From Pedobacter soli (lineage in GTDB: Bacteria > Bacteroidota > Bacteroidia > Sphingobacteriales > Sphingobacteriaceae): 64,000 bases of DNA. Under the pieces are notes generated by a model. That model was not told where the DNA came from and ran no database searches. It saw nothing but the letters and a program-made list of their open reading frames with translations. The stretch is taken from contig NZ_FMZH01000010.1 in assembly GCF_900101435.1 (NCBI RefSeq), forward strand, positions 62,001-126,000, in the 5' to 3' direction. This document shows, in pieces, positions 7,992 through 16,685 of the stretch. Made by a program: the position numbers and the translations under genes. Numbering within the stretch: the first letter of the stretch is position 1; every line of letters starts with the position of its first letter.

Positions 7992-9260
7992 TTAATCTTC
8001 AAATAAATAACCGCTGTAGGCCAATCCTTTGGCTACACTTTTAAAGTTATCGCCCGAGTTTAGTGGAATATGCGGGAATTTATTTTTGAAAAGCTGTTGT
8101 ACAGCCGCCACCATCGATGTTCCACCGGTTAAAAACAAGCAGTCTATATCCTGAGGTGCCACTTTGTAAGTTTCCATAAACTGATCGAGGTATTTTTCAA
8201 TTTTTTGGATATCTCTTTCGATAATGTTGTTGTATTGCGCTATTGAAATATCTTCATCAATTTCGATTTCCATATTGGAATAGGCGAAGTTGGATAAAGG
8301 CTGATCTGAAAGCTCGATTTTTGTTTTTTCGATTGATCTGAACAACGAATAACCCAGGTTATTTTCGATCAGGGTAATCAGGTTTTTAAATTTAGGATCG
8401 TTGCCCGAATAGTAGTAATATTCTTCAATCTCCTTCTGGATTTTTAAACCATTAAAGAAGTTCATCTTATCCCAGGTACAAATATTAGCAAAAAGCGATT
8501 TGGGTACATTAAGCACTTTGCCAGGTGTGGCTTCGTACATGGTGTTTTTACCAAAGTAAGGCGTTCCCTTTTCCCACATAAAAGCCGAGTCGAGGCTATC
8601 GCCACCAATATAAATACCACCTGAGGCAATCATGTCGTTTTTGCGGTCTTTGCTGCCTACCTTGTCAGGATCAAGTACCAGATAAGTAAAATCGGTTGTT
8701 CCACCACCTAAATCGGCTACCAATACACGTTCCTTTTTAGTGATGGTTTTTTCGTAGGCAAAGGCCGCGCCTATGGGCTCGAACTGAAAACGTACATGGG
8801 TAAAACCTGCATTTTCGGCCGCTTTTTTTAAACGGGTTTGCGCAAGGGTATCTTTCATGGCGCTGTCATCGTCAAAGAAAACCGGACGACCAATAATGGC
8901 CCTGTGGCAATCTTCGCCAATAATTTGATCAGCTTTATCTTTTAAGTCTTTAAGAATTAAAGTAACCAGATCTGATGCTGTGTACCGTTTATTGTGGATG
9001 CGTGTTTCGGTAAAGGTTGTACGCGAAAGGATTTGTTTAATCGATTTGATAAACCTTCCTTTCATGCCATCGTTCAGGTAAGCTTCAATAGCCTTTTCGC
9101 CCACAATGTGGCTTTCGCCATCTACCATGCTTTTGGTTTCTGTAAAATAAATGAGCGAAGGAATGGAAATGGTTTCTACAATTTCTCTTTTTTCTTCATC
9201 GTAAATGGAAAGGGCCGAATTGGTTGTTCCAAAATCTATTCCGTACAAAAACTTACTCAT
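7992..9260 (-). CDS. Hsp70/DnaK-like ATPase without substrate-binding domain (YegD-like)
   Basis: A 422-residue protein. It opens with LYGIDFGTTNSALSIYD, the Hsp70/actin phosphate-1 loop. VLVADLGGGTTDFTYLVLD is the phosphate-2 motif, and DCLFLTGGTSMVAAVQQLF is the adenosine motif near residue 385. At 422 residues it ends after the nucleotide-binding domain, so the peptide-binding and lid domains of DnaK (about 640 residues) are absent, as in YegD-type proteins. It is probably an ATPase or regulatory chaperone; the client is unknown. It reads toward the sulfatase and ends at the shared terminator. The Pif1-like gene lies 75 bp upstream on the same strand. Confidence 0.85.
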   Translation of the reverse strand: MSKFLYGIDFGTTNSALSIYDEEKREIVETISIPSLIYFTETKSMVDGESHIVGEKAIEAYLNDGMKGRFIKSIKQILSRTTFTETRIHNKRYTASDLVTLILKDLKDKADQIIGEDCHRAIIGRPVFFDDDSAMKDTLAQTRLKKAAENAGFTHVRFQFEPIGAAFAYEKTITKKERVLVADLGGGTTDFTYLVLDPDKVGSKDRKNDMIASGGIYIGGDSLDSAFMWEKGTPYFGKNTMYEATPGKVLNVPKSLFANICTWDKMNFFNGLKIQKEIEEYYYYSGNDPKFKNLITLIENNLGYSLFRSIEKTKIELSDQPLSNFAYSNMEIEIDEDISIAQYNNIIERDIQKIEKYLDQFMETYKVAPQDIDCLFLTGGTSMVAAVQQLFKNKFPHIPLNSGDNFKSVAKGLAYSGYLFED

Positions 9261-9335
9261 GGGCTTGGTATAAAGTGTAGTGACTAAAATGGGGCTGCGA
9301 AAGTATTAAAAAAACAATTAGCAGGCTAAACTTTT

Positions 9336-11432
9336 TTAAAATAACTCGCTCGTGCCTAAATGGGCATTAACAATACGGGTAATTTGCTGGCCAAGTTCTT
9401 TTGCATTGCCTATACCCACGCTTTTTAATGCAGCCAGTTGATCGGTTGTGCGCGGCATCCGTTCGGCAATGGATAGCAGGGCCAGATCGGAAAGTACTGC
9501 ATGATCGGCAGTACCTCTTTGTGTTGCAATGGTTTTTCGCCACTCAACCAGGTTTTTGTACACCTGCGGATTGCTGATTTCTTTGGGCTTGATGCTCGTT
9601 TTTACCTGTTTCTTTTCTCCAGGCTGCTTGTTGCTGCTGGCATGCAGCGTATCGATATAGTTTTTAATCGAAAAAGGATTCCATGAAATATGAAATAAGG
9701 CCAGCTTGATATTCAAGGCATCTTTGCAATCTTTAAGCAGGGTTAACAGCTTATCTGAATGGGCATCGTTGTAAAAATTGATAGCCACAATTCTGTCCAT
9801 TAGGGTAATAACCTGTTGCAGTTTGGGGATGAAATAATTAGCAGCTTTTTGCAAACGCTCCATAAAAGTGCTTTCTGTAGCCGGATGGCCTGAGGTAGAA
9901 ACTTTGTCATATTCTTTTACAATGAAGCTGCGGGCCACTTTAAAAATCTCGTTTTGCAGGAGCTGATTTCCCTGTTCATATAAAGCCAGGAAAGCGTTCT
10001 TTTCGTCTTTGTCAATCAGTTTGGAACGGCCGAGTTTTTCCCAGTCTTTGGCCACCAGTGTAAAGTCGAGCAATTCGTGTATTAGTCCCCAGGCATATTG
10101 CTGGCTGCGGCGTTCTAACAGTTCGGCTGTGGGTTTTTCCTGGTGACTGGTTTTGGTGAAACTGATTACTTTGGCGTCGGTAATGATATTTGCTGCCGCC
10201 ACCGGCGATTTTAAAATCAAACCTTCCAGGCTTCGGCAACGGCTGAGGGCAACATAAGCCTGGCCATGCGTAAAAGCAGTACTTACATCGAGTATGGCCT
10301 TATCAAAAGTTAATCCCTGGCTTTTGTGTACGGTAATAGCCCAGGCGAGTTTAAAAGGGTATTGTGCAAAAGATCCGGTGCTGTTTTCGTTTATTTTGTT
10401 GTCTTCTTCGCTGAGGCTGTATTTAACATTCTGCCAGATTTCTTTTTCAACTTCAATCTCGCGACCACCAGCTGAAAAGGCAACCTTAATACTATCCTGA
10501 CTAATGGCTGTTACTTTTGCTGCCTTTCCGTTATAATATTGCTTTTTACCCGATGAGTCATTTTTGATGAAAATAACCTGTGCACCAGGTTTCAGTTGCA
10601 GTTTTTCATCGGTAGGGTAGGCATCTTTCGGAAAATCGCCGCTTACTTCTGCATCGAATTCAAATATTTCGCCATCCAGTTTTTCCAGGCAGCTTTTATT
10701 TATTTCGTTTACCAGCTGGTTGTGCGTGGTTAGGGTAATGTAGTCGTCTTTCCATTCCTGGTTAAGCGAGGCGTCGTAGCGTTCGTTCAGTTTGGCCAGC
10801 AAATCGGCGCTCAGATTATTTTCGCGCATGCCATTTAAGATATCCAGAAATACCGGGTCGCTTTGGCGGTACACTTTTTCCAGCGTAAACGTGAGCATTG
10901 GGGTCGATTTGAAAATCAGACTATCAAAGAAATAAGGGCTCTGATAATAGCTGCCCAATATGTGCCAGGCATCGTGAAAGATGGGCGAAAGCTGATATAA
11001 ATCGCCAATCATCAGTAGCTGAACACCCCCAAAGGCACGGTTAGATCCTTTTACCCTTTTTAAAGTACGATCTATAAAATCGATAATATCCACCCGCACC
11101 ATACTGATTTCATCGATAATTAAAAGATCAAGGCAACGGAGCAACCTGGTTTTCTCATCAGAATATTTAATCGGAACCTCTGTATTTTCATCAACAACCG
11201 GCACCAAAGGTCCAAAAGGAATCTGAAAAAAGGAGTGGAGTGTAACGCCGCCTGCATTTATGGCAGCAACAGCTGTGGGGGCTACCACGGCGTAGTTCTT
11301 TTTGGTTAGTTCTCTGATTTTGCGCAATAGCGTGGTTTTTCCTGTACCGGCCTTACCCGTTAAAAATACGGGTTGATTGGTTGTGGCTAGAAAATCTAAA
11401 AGGAGCTGGTTGTCCGGATCGGGCGTATTCAT
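9336..11432 (-). CDS. Pif1-like SF1 helicase with C-terminal HRDC domain
   Basis: A 698-residue protein. Walker A is GKAGTGKTTLLRKI near residue 26 and Walker B is LLIIDEISMV near 108. The SF1 C-terminal motif is AITVHKSQGLTFDKAILDV near 365, with AYVALSRCRSLEGLIL after it. The last 70 residues look like an HRDC domain (LSDLALLSIAERMPRTTDQL and the G-I-G-N helix). It is an ATP-driven 5'-3' DNA helicase of the Pif1/RecD2-like group, with HRDC likely assisting DNA binding. It starts with ATG at 11432. It looks like resident chromosome just outside the tRNA-bounded accessory region. Confidence 0.85.
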   Translation of the reverse strand: MNTPDPDNQLLLDFLATTNQPVFLTGKAGTGKTTLLRKIRELTKKNYAVVAPTAVAAINAGGVTLHSFFQIPFGPLVPVVDENTEVPIKYSDEKTRLLRCLDLLIIDEISMVRVDIIDFIDRTLKRVKGSNRAFGGVQLLMIGDLYQLSPIFHDAWHILGSYYQSPYFFDSLIFKSTPMLTFTLEKVYRQSDPVFLDILNGMRENNLSADLLAKLNERYDASLNQEWKDDYITLTTHNQLVNEINKSCLEKLDGEIFEFDAEVSGDFPKDAYPTDEKLQLKPGAQVIFIKNDSSGKKQYYNGKAAKVTAISQDSIKVAFSAGGREIEVEKEIWQNVKYSLSEEDNKINENSTGSFAQYPFKLAWAITVHKSQGLTFDKAILDVSTAFTHGQAYVALSRCRSLEGLILKSPVAAANIITDAKVISFTKTSHQEKPTAELLERRSQQYAWGLIHELLDFTLVAKDWEKLGRSKLIDKDEKNAFLALYEQGNQLLQNEIFKVARSFIVKEYDKVSTSGHPATESTFMERLQKAANYFIPKLQQVITLMDRIVAINFYNDAHSDKLLTLLKDCKDALNIKLALFHISWNPFSIKNYIDTLHASSNKQPGEKKQVKTSIKPKEISNPQVYKNLVEWRKTIATQRGTADHAVLSDLALLSIAERMPRTTDQLAALKSVGIGNAKELGQQITRIVNAHLGTSELF

Positions 11433-11653
11433 ATCTAATACAAAAATAGCCTATTCGAAACGCATTTGATAAAGGAGGGAAGACCGTTTTATCCACAAAA
11501 TAGCCTGATTTGGCTTGTAGTGCTGAATAAAATACCTGTATCTGGCTAATAAATCCATTTTAAAACTTTAAATTAAGGAGTTGAAAATGAGTTTGTAGCT
11601 GAAATAATTTGATTTTTAGTGAAAAACATTTTCGAAAATTGAATGCAAATTTG

Positions 11654-11661
11654 TAACATTG
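11654..11661 (+). promoter_or_regulatory. Possible tRNA promoter -7 element
   Basis: TAACATTG at 11654-11661 resembles TAnnTTTG and has TTCG 19 bp upstream (11631-11634). It lies 28 nt before the tRNA, at the right distance for a short leader. Confidence 0.35.
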
Positions 11662-11689
11662 CACTCGCAAAAAGCCAAGGCTTTTTTCC

Positions 11690-11763
11690 GGGCCTATAGC
11701 TCAGTCGGTTAGAGTAGAAGACTCATAATCTTTTGGTCCCTGGTTCGAGCCCAGGTGGGCCCA
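11690..11763 (+). tRNA. tRNA with CAT anticodon (Met or lysidine-type Ile)
   Basis: A full cloverleaf can be drawn. Acceptor GGGCCTA (11690-11696) pairs with TGGGCCC (11756-11762) with one G-U pair, and the discriminator is A at 11763. The D-arm contains GCTCAGTCGGTTAGAG. The anticodon loop is CTCATAA (anticodon CAT) on a GAAGA/TCTTT stem. The T-arm is CCTGG TTCGAGC CCAGG. CCA is not encoded. Met elongator versus modified Ile cannot be decided by eye. Its 3' end and terminator are partly duplicated at 61.8 kb. Confidence 0.93.
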
Positions 11764-11776
11764 CTGACAAAAAATC

Positions 11777-11806
11777 GCCCTTCAAGTTAGCTTGAAGGGC
11801 TTTTTT
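11777..11806 (+). terminator. tRNA terminator
   Basis: GCCCTTCAAG (11777-11786), loop TTAG, CTTGAAGGGC (11791-11800), then TTTTTT. It is a classical intrinsic terminator 13 nt after the tRNA. A sequence-related copy is at 61819-61848. Confidence 0.9.
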
Positions 11807-11819
11807 GTGCCGTTTGAGG

Positions 11820-12256
11820 TCATTCAATCAGACTTAAGGCATCAATTTCCGCAACCACAGCGGCCAAACCCTCACAGCGCAAAGCTTCCTCCATCACCCA
11901 CAAAGCATCCTGCTCAGCTTTCACATCCATAAAAATGATCCTTTCCGTTCCACATTAAACGACCTTAACGCAGCAGGGAAAAGCCTCCTTGAAGTACTGA
12001 TCCACACACAAGCCGCGCCATCGCGCATTAATGAAGCAAGTATCCCCGCAATAAAACCATCACTGGCAGCAGCATCTTCCGGAAAAACAGTAATGAATTC
12101 ATGGATCGCCCTTCTGGGAAATACCCCTCCAGGAAAAGCATCCTCAATCCCGCCAAGGCCAATCCGCTCTGCACATGCAGCAGAAGCAGGCTTAAAGCTC
12201 TGCCACAGCAGGATATCCTGCTGAAGTTTAGCCACCAATTCGCTTTTCGATCCCAT
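11820..12256 (-). pseudogene. imuA-like fragment, frameshifted and C-terminally truncated
   Basis: The intact N-terminal reading (12256 down to about 11936) contains LLWQSFKPASAACAERIGLG, IEDAFPGGVFPRRAIHEFI and AACVWISTSRRLFPAALRSF. This is the pattern of Bacteroidota ImuA-like, RecA-related mutagenesis proteins. That frame then stops. Shifting frame at the A/G run near 11940 restores IIFMDVKAEQDALWVMEEAL and RCEGLAAVVAEI, which is the expected continuation, until a stop at 11820-11822 next to the tRNA terminator. The rest of the family C-terminus is missing. No imuB or dnaE2 follows, so it is a dead remnant at the edge of the accessory region. Confidence 0.7.
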
Positions 12257-12445
12257 GCCTGAATACTAAAATTAACTACCAAAAAAAGACTTTAAGAATT
12301 ATATTACAAATATAATACTAAAAATATTAGCAAAAAATAAAATATTGAAAAGAAAATATTTTTGGGTGATAAAAAGCGCTAAAAGAGAAAATAGTTATTG
12401 GATATAGCCATTTGGAATATTTAACAATAAGTTAATACCCGATGG

Positions 12446-12476
12446 TTTTCAGTATCAGAATCATAAGCTAACTTTA
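12446..12476 (+). promoter_or_regulatory. Possible promoter for the lipoprotein-protease pair
   Basis: TTTT at 12446-12449, a 19-bp spacer, and TAACTTTA at 12469-12476 approximate the Bacteroidota consensus. They lie 28 nt upstream of the GTG start at 12504. Confidence 0.35.
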
Positions 12477-12503
12477 CAACATTAACCTCTTAATTTATCT
12501 ACC

Positions 12504-12917
12504 GTGAAAAACAAAACAATCGTATTCCTGTTTTCGGCCTTGGTAATCCTTTTTTCATTCGCTTGCAAAGACAATAGTCCCTTAAAATCTCCTTATGAAG
12601 GTGCAGTAGGCACAGTGATCGCAAAAGAAACCTGTAATACAGACCAAAGCAAAGACTACTGGCTGATCGAAATTTTTTCAGCCTCATCACAGCAACAACA
12701 GTTTGGGGACAAGCTCACCTTAAACGGAATCACTTACACCAATGTTATCAAAACAGCAGGTCTTCCAGAAAACTTAAAAAAAGTTGGGCAGAAGGTCGGG
12801 TTTGACTTTACGATTGCAGGCACTGCTACTTCAACACCGAATTGTAATGTTACCAGTCCTGTGATATATACCCTGAAAATCGCTGAATTCGTACATATCA
12901 CTCCAGCTGTATTTTAA
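12504..12917 (+). CDS. Small secreted lipoprotein of unknown function
   Basis: A 137-residue protein with a GTG start. The signal LFSALVILFSFAC gives a lipobox Cys near residue 21, followed by KDN. The rest is a compact beta-rich sequence with two further Cys (ETCNTD and PNCNVT) that could form a disulfide. I do not recognise the family. It is 31 nt upstream of the protease gene on the same strand and probably co-transcribed. A protease-associated or inhibitor role is possible but unsupported beyond position. Confidence 0.7.
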   Translation: MKNKTIVFLFSALVILFSFACKDNSPLKSPYEGAVGTVIAKETCNTDQSKDYWLIEIFSASSQQQQFGDKLTLNGITYTNVIKTAGLPENLKKVGQKVGFDFTIAGTATSTPNCNVTSPVIYTLKIAEFVHITPAVF

Positions 12918-12948
12918 TCCATCTCTCTTCTAAATTAACAAACCCAAC

Positions 12949-15186
12949 ATGAGAATACTTTTAGTTGTATTTTTGAGCACGCTTTTGTTTTCTGCTCATG
13001 CACAGATTTTAAGGGTAACAAGCTCCCCATTACTGATCAAAAGCCAGGTGCCAGGCTATTCAGAGCTTAAAACCATTAACACAAAAACTTTGGCTTATTC
13101 GCCAAAGCTTTCAAAAGCCAAAAACCAGCCGGTCATAGACGGTGATCCCAATACCGAAATCAATAAGATTGATCATTACGCAGACATTCTGCCGGTAAGC
13201 ATCACTATGGCCGATGGAACCATCAGCTCAACTTCAGCAGGAAAAGCCTGGGCATTGCGCATCAGCATCACCAATGCTACCAACCTCGGATTGATTTTTA
13301 ATACTTTTAAGCTTTCACCCAAAGCGGAGATGTATGTATTCAACGATGAAAAGACCGAACTGGACAGTTGTATTAAACAAGATAATTTTACGCGCTCCAG
13401 CACGCTTGCAATATCCCCATTAAAAGGCAACACCGTTATCCTTTATATTATAGAACCACTGAGTACAGCAGATTTTCAGAGCAGTATCTCTATCAACAAA
13501 ATTGAAGCCGGATTCAAAGATACTCCAGTTGCTACTTCAGCAGTCACCTCACGCGAGGCTTCCACCAATTGTAATCCAACCATTGCCTGTAGTCCATATA
13601 TGATGCCCTCAGCAAGGGCAGTAGCCAAAATAATCTCCAATGGATACATGGGGACAGGAACACTGATCAATAACGAGTTAAACAACGGTAAAGCCTACTT
13701 TTTAACTGCATTCCATGTTATAGATGCTGATGAAAACAACGTATTGGACCCTTCAGAAATAAATGCCCTTGCCAACTCCAGAATGATATTTCAGTACTGG
13801 CGCAACAACTGCAACAGCAGTGTGAATGACATGGGCATAACCTTCTACGGAGCAACACTAAAAGCCGCTTCCAAGGAAACTGATATCGTATTGCTTGAAC
13901 TCAGCAATCCACCCGGCGTAGGGGATGGGGTAAACTATGCCGGCTGGAACAGGCAGACTACACCACCAGCGGATTACAGTTCTTATATTCTGCACCATCC
14001 AAACGGAGAAGATATGCGTATCACCAGTACACGCGATGTTGCAGACTGGCTTTGGGGAAGCAAATTCTGGACCGCCCATTATAACCAAGGCGTAGTTTCG
14101 CCCGGATCCTCAGGAGCGGGCCTTTTCAACCAATACGGTCAGGTTGTCGGTCAGCTCAGGGGTGGATGGAGCAGCTGTGATTTCACCGACTTTGGCGACC
14201 GCTACGGCAAATTCTATTATTCCTGGACAGAGGCCGGCCTTCAACCCCTGCTTTCCCCTTCAGGAGTTCAGGCAGTAAACCCCCTTATTTTAAGTACAAT
14301 AACCATGAACGGTGATGAAAATATTGACTACTGCGATAACGGAAACCATACCTATTCAGTGCCCAATCTGGTGGGTTGTACCTATAGCTGGAATGTTCCT
14401 GGCACCTTAAACCTGCTCAGTGGCCAAAATACCTCAAGCATCACAGTCAACAGAAATACAGCTGTATTACCCGCTTATACTCAGCTTAGCGTCACCATCA
14501 CAGACAGCAAAGGCTACAGCCGGACCCAAACCGTTAACAAAACCATTCAGGTTGGGGTTGCAAACATTACCTTGGCCTCAGGACCACCTCCGCCTGCACC
14601 AAGATATGTTACAGTCATGTTTAAATACAATAACACCTATCCCGGGAGCTATTTTGATGTGGAAAGCGCAGACGGAAACCCCTTCATTCCCCTAAATACC
14701 CTCAATCCTGCAACCAATCTGCAAAACGTAACCGGAGTTTCTTTTGATACTAATTACGGCATGTATCGCACCATCACCGTACGCTATACCAATACCTGCG
14801 GAGTAAGTGCATGGCAGCATTTCGGAATAAATTTAGACGATTACCCGCACCTGCCTACATCTGCGGCATTTAAAGTCTATCCAAATCCGGTTAGTACAAC
14901 ACTCTTCATTGAACCGGCGACTATTACTGAAGATATTACCCCAACAACCAGTTTTTCTCCTTTAGTCACGGTAGAACCCCGTCAAGCTAGCCTGACCGTT
15001 AACACTAAAGCCAGCCAGGGATTTTCGGCGGTCTTATTGGATATCAAAAGTAAAGTGGTAGCAAGACACCCTTTTTCCAAAGAAAAAGTCACTCTTAATA
15101 TCAACAATATCCCTAACGGAACCTACTTTCTTCATATTACAAAAGATGGAAAAACAAGTAAACAGCAGATCATTATCAGTCACTGA
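12949..15186 (+). CDS. Secreted trypsin-like (lysyl-endopeptidase-like) serine protease with type IX sorting domain
   Basis: A 745-residue protein. Signal peptide MRILLVVFLSTLLFSAHAQ. The pro-region is about 190 residues. The protease domain includes TGTLINNELNNGKAYFLTAF leading into H256-V-I-D, then D312 in TDIVLLEL and S388 in PGSSGAGLF, a chymotrypsin-fold triad. Several Cys surround the domain, as in Achromobacter/Lysobacter lysyl endopeptidases. A PKD-like linker follows. The C-terminus has FKVYPNPVS and ends NIPNGTYFLHITKDGKTSKQ, the type A type IX secretion sorting signal. It should be exported to the surface or medium to digest protein; the Lys preference is only a family-based guess. 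Confidence 0.85.
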   Translation: MRILLVVFLSTLLFSAHAQILRVTSSPLLIKSQVPGYSELKTINTKTLAYSPKLSKAKNQPVIDGDPNTEINKIDHYADILPVSITMADGTISSTSAGKAWALRISITNATNLGLIFNTFKLSPKAEMYVFNDEKTELDSCIKQDNFTRSSTLAISPLKGNTVILYIIEPLSTADFQSSISINKIEAGFKDTPVATSAVTSREASTNCNPTIACSPYMMPSARAVAKIISNGYMGTGTLINNELNNGKAYFLTAFHVIDADENNVLDPSEINALANSRMIFQYWRNNCNSSVNDMGITFYGATLKAASKETDIVLLELSNPPGVGDGVNYAGWNRQTTPPADYSSYILHHPNGEDMRITSTRDVADWLWGSKFWTAHYNQGVVSPGSSGAGLFNQYGQVVGQLRGGWSSCDFTDFGDRYGKFYYSWTEAGLQPLLSPSGVQAVNPLILSTITMNGDENIDYCDNGNHTYSVPNLVGCTYSWNVPGTLNLLSGQNTSSITVNRNTAVLPAYTQLSVTITDSKGYSRTQTVNKTIQVGVANITLASGPPPPAPRYVTVMFKYNNTYPGSYFDVESADGNPFIPLNTLNPATNLQNVTGVSFDTNYGMYRTITVRYTNTCGVSAWQHFGINLDDYPHLPTSAAFKVYPNPVSTTLFIEPATITEDITPTTSFSPLVTVEPRQASLTVNTKASQGFSAVLLDIKSKVVARHPFSKEKVTLNINNIPNGTYFLHITKDGKTSKQQIIISH

Positions 15187-15453
15187 TGATCTTTACCACT
15201 TTGGCAAATGGACAGCGATGAAGTAATGAACATACAAATCTTTGTCAATGGCGGGATAAACAATGGATTTATACCGCCTCAAAATTTAAAGTAAAGAATT
15301 TGATCGCCAAAGGTGGAATCGTAATAGCGGTAAGGAATATCGGGCTAAAGCAAAAAGAGGGTACCCGGATCAAATAGAATACTGCGATATGTGAAAATTC
15401 CTTGCGGATAAAATCACCATCCTGCATGGCTTTGTTATCTCAATCAGCTTAGC

Positions 15454-15732
15454 TTAAAGTTTCCCCTTTAATCGATGATGGCTGATCTGCCAACCTGCCT
15501 CTGCAGCGCTGCTTACGAAATATATTTTCAGCTCTGCCATACCAATAGAAGTAAAAAACAGGAGTGAGGTGGCATCCTGCTGCTCTGGAGTGATATACCA
15601 TCTCGCATCTCCTGATGCGCTTCCCCAGGAAGATACCCGGTAAACCAGCAAGTCAGCCTGCACTTTTTCGGCAACTACAGCTGCCCTTATCCGTGCTTCG
15701 CCCATCGTTGAACATTGATAAATTCTCGCCAT
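15454..15732 (-). CDS. DUF6150-like (septoil-knot type) small repeat protein
   Basis: A 92-residue protein made of short units with the pattern x-A-[DE]-L-x-[IV]-Y-x-V-x-S: MARIYQCS, QADLLVYRVSSWGSASGDARW, MAELKIYFVSSAAEAGW. This resembles the small Bacteroidota proteins annotated DUF6150. No signal peptide. The function is unknown to me. It is the last gene in a minus-strand series (lipoprotein, endonuclease V, LRR-like, SUKH, this gene). Family call is from memory of the repeat pattern. Confidence 0.6.
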   Translation of the reverse strand: MARIYQCSTMGEARIRAAVVAEKVQADLLVYRVSSWGSASGDARWYITPEQQDATSLLFFTSIGMAELKIYFVSSAAEAGWQISHHRLKGKL

Positions 15733-15802
15733 CTTAAAGTTTATGTGAAAATGTATCTATAAATGAAGTTTATTGTGCCCATAAATAGCATACTGATTAA
15801 GC

Positions 15803-16642
15803 TTACATCAAAAGTTTTATTAACAACAAGACGATAATGACGGCTACCGCAACCAGTCCCCAATTAAAGGATTTTTCTACTGAATGGGAATCCTTCAGGT
15901 TAGCCAGGTCATTTAGAAACCTGTTCATAAGCTCATTTCCTTCTTCAGTCTCTGTTGGAGGGCTGCCTGATCCGGCACTGTTATTCAGCACATCAACCGC
16001 GTAGAACTCCAAAAAAATCTGATTAAGGGAGATAACAAGCGGATTGTGTATCCCAGCCCCAGCGCTACTTATCTGCTCAGCGATCCCATTAATCCCATCT
16101 TCCCATGCCTTAAACTGCATATCAATATATGCTGCCCTATCTTCTCCCTCCGGTACCCAGCCAAAAGAAGCAGGATAGCCCGAAAGGCACCGGCGGAAAA
16201 AAGAATTAATCAGTTCAGTAAAACTATTATTTCTGATGGTTAAATTCTCCCCATCCCGGCTATCCCAAAACTCGCTCATGATCCAAACCTGTGGATCATC
16301 TTCTCCCATGTGAATAAGACTAATGTATTCATACCTTCTTTCCGAAATCACCAGAAAAGGAGATTCAGGCTCCCGCGCATTTCTTTTGAAAGTCCTAAGG
16401 GCAAACTGATTGATATCTCCCAGATGATCATAGGCCATATTTTCCGCGTCCATAAAATCAAATAAGAACTTTTTGCCAATCGTCCGTAAGTAAGCTTCAT
16501 AGGTAGCCGGAAGCTCGCCTTTTTCTCTGATCAGTGAGGCAATCTCTTCATCACTGCATCCAGCTAGCCCAGTATTTTTATCAATCCCCAATAAGCTTAA
16601 ATAAGCCTTGAGCGTTTGAAAATATTCGATATAGATATTCAT
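15803..16642 (-). CDS. SMI1/KNR4 (SUKH)-like protein with C-terminal membrane anchor
   Basis: A 279-residue protein. The N-terminal 150 residues have the SUKH layout: an acidic helix start (CSDEEIASLIREKGELPATY), then YLRTIGKKFLFDFM, and aromatic/acidic strands ending ...VWIMSEFWDS with FTELINSFF. The C-terminus is a single hydrophobic segment NWGLVAVAVIIVLLLIKLLM, which is not usual for soluble SUKH immunity proteins. SUKH proteins commonly serve as immunity proteins of polymorphic toxins, but no toxin gene is adjacent here. It is 44 nt from the LRR-like gene. Confidence 0.65.
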   Translation of the reverse strand: MNIYIEYFQTLKAYLSLLGIDKNTGLAGCSDEEIASLIREKGELPATYEAYLRTIGKKFLFDFMDAENMAYDHLGDINQFALRTFKRNAREPESPFLVISERRYEYISLIHMGEDDPQVWIMSEFWDSRDGENLTIRNNSFTELINSFFRRCLSGYPASFGWVPEGEDRAAYIDMQFKAWEDGINGIAEQISSAGAGIHNPLVISLNQIFLEFYAVDVLNNSAGSGSPPTETEEGNELMNRFLNDLANLKDSHSVEKSFNWGLVAVAVIIVLLLIKLLM

Positions 16643-16685
16643 TTAGATTGTTTTAACAGGGGCTTAAAATATGAATGATCCCGCT

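Noticed and set aside
15208-15360. Short frames after the protease gene
   Set aside because: Two short frames can be joined by a frameshift into about 55 residues, but there is no recognisable family and no convincing start. Treated as decayed sequence.
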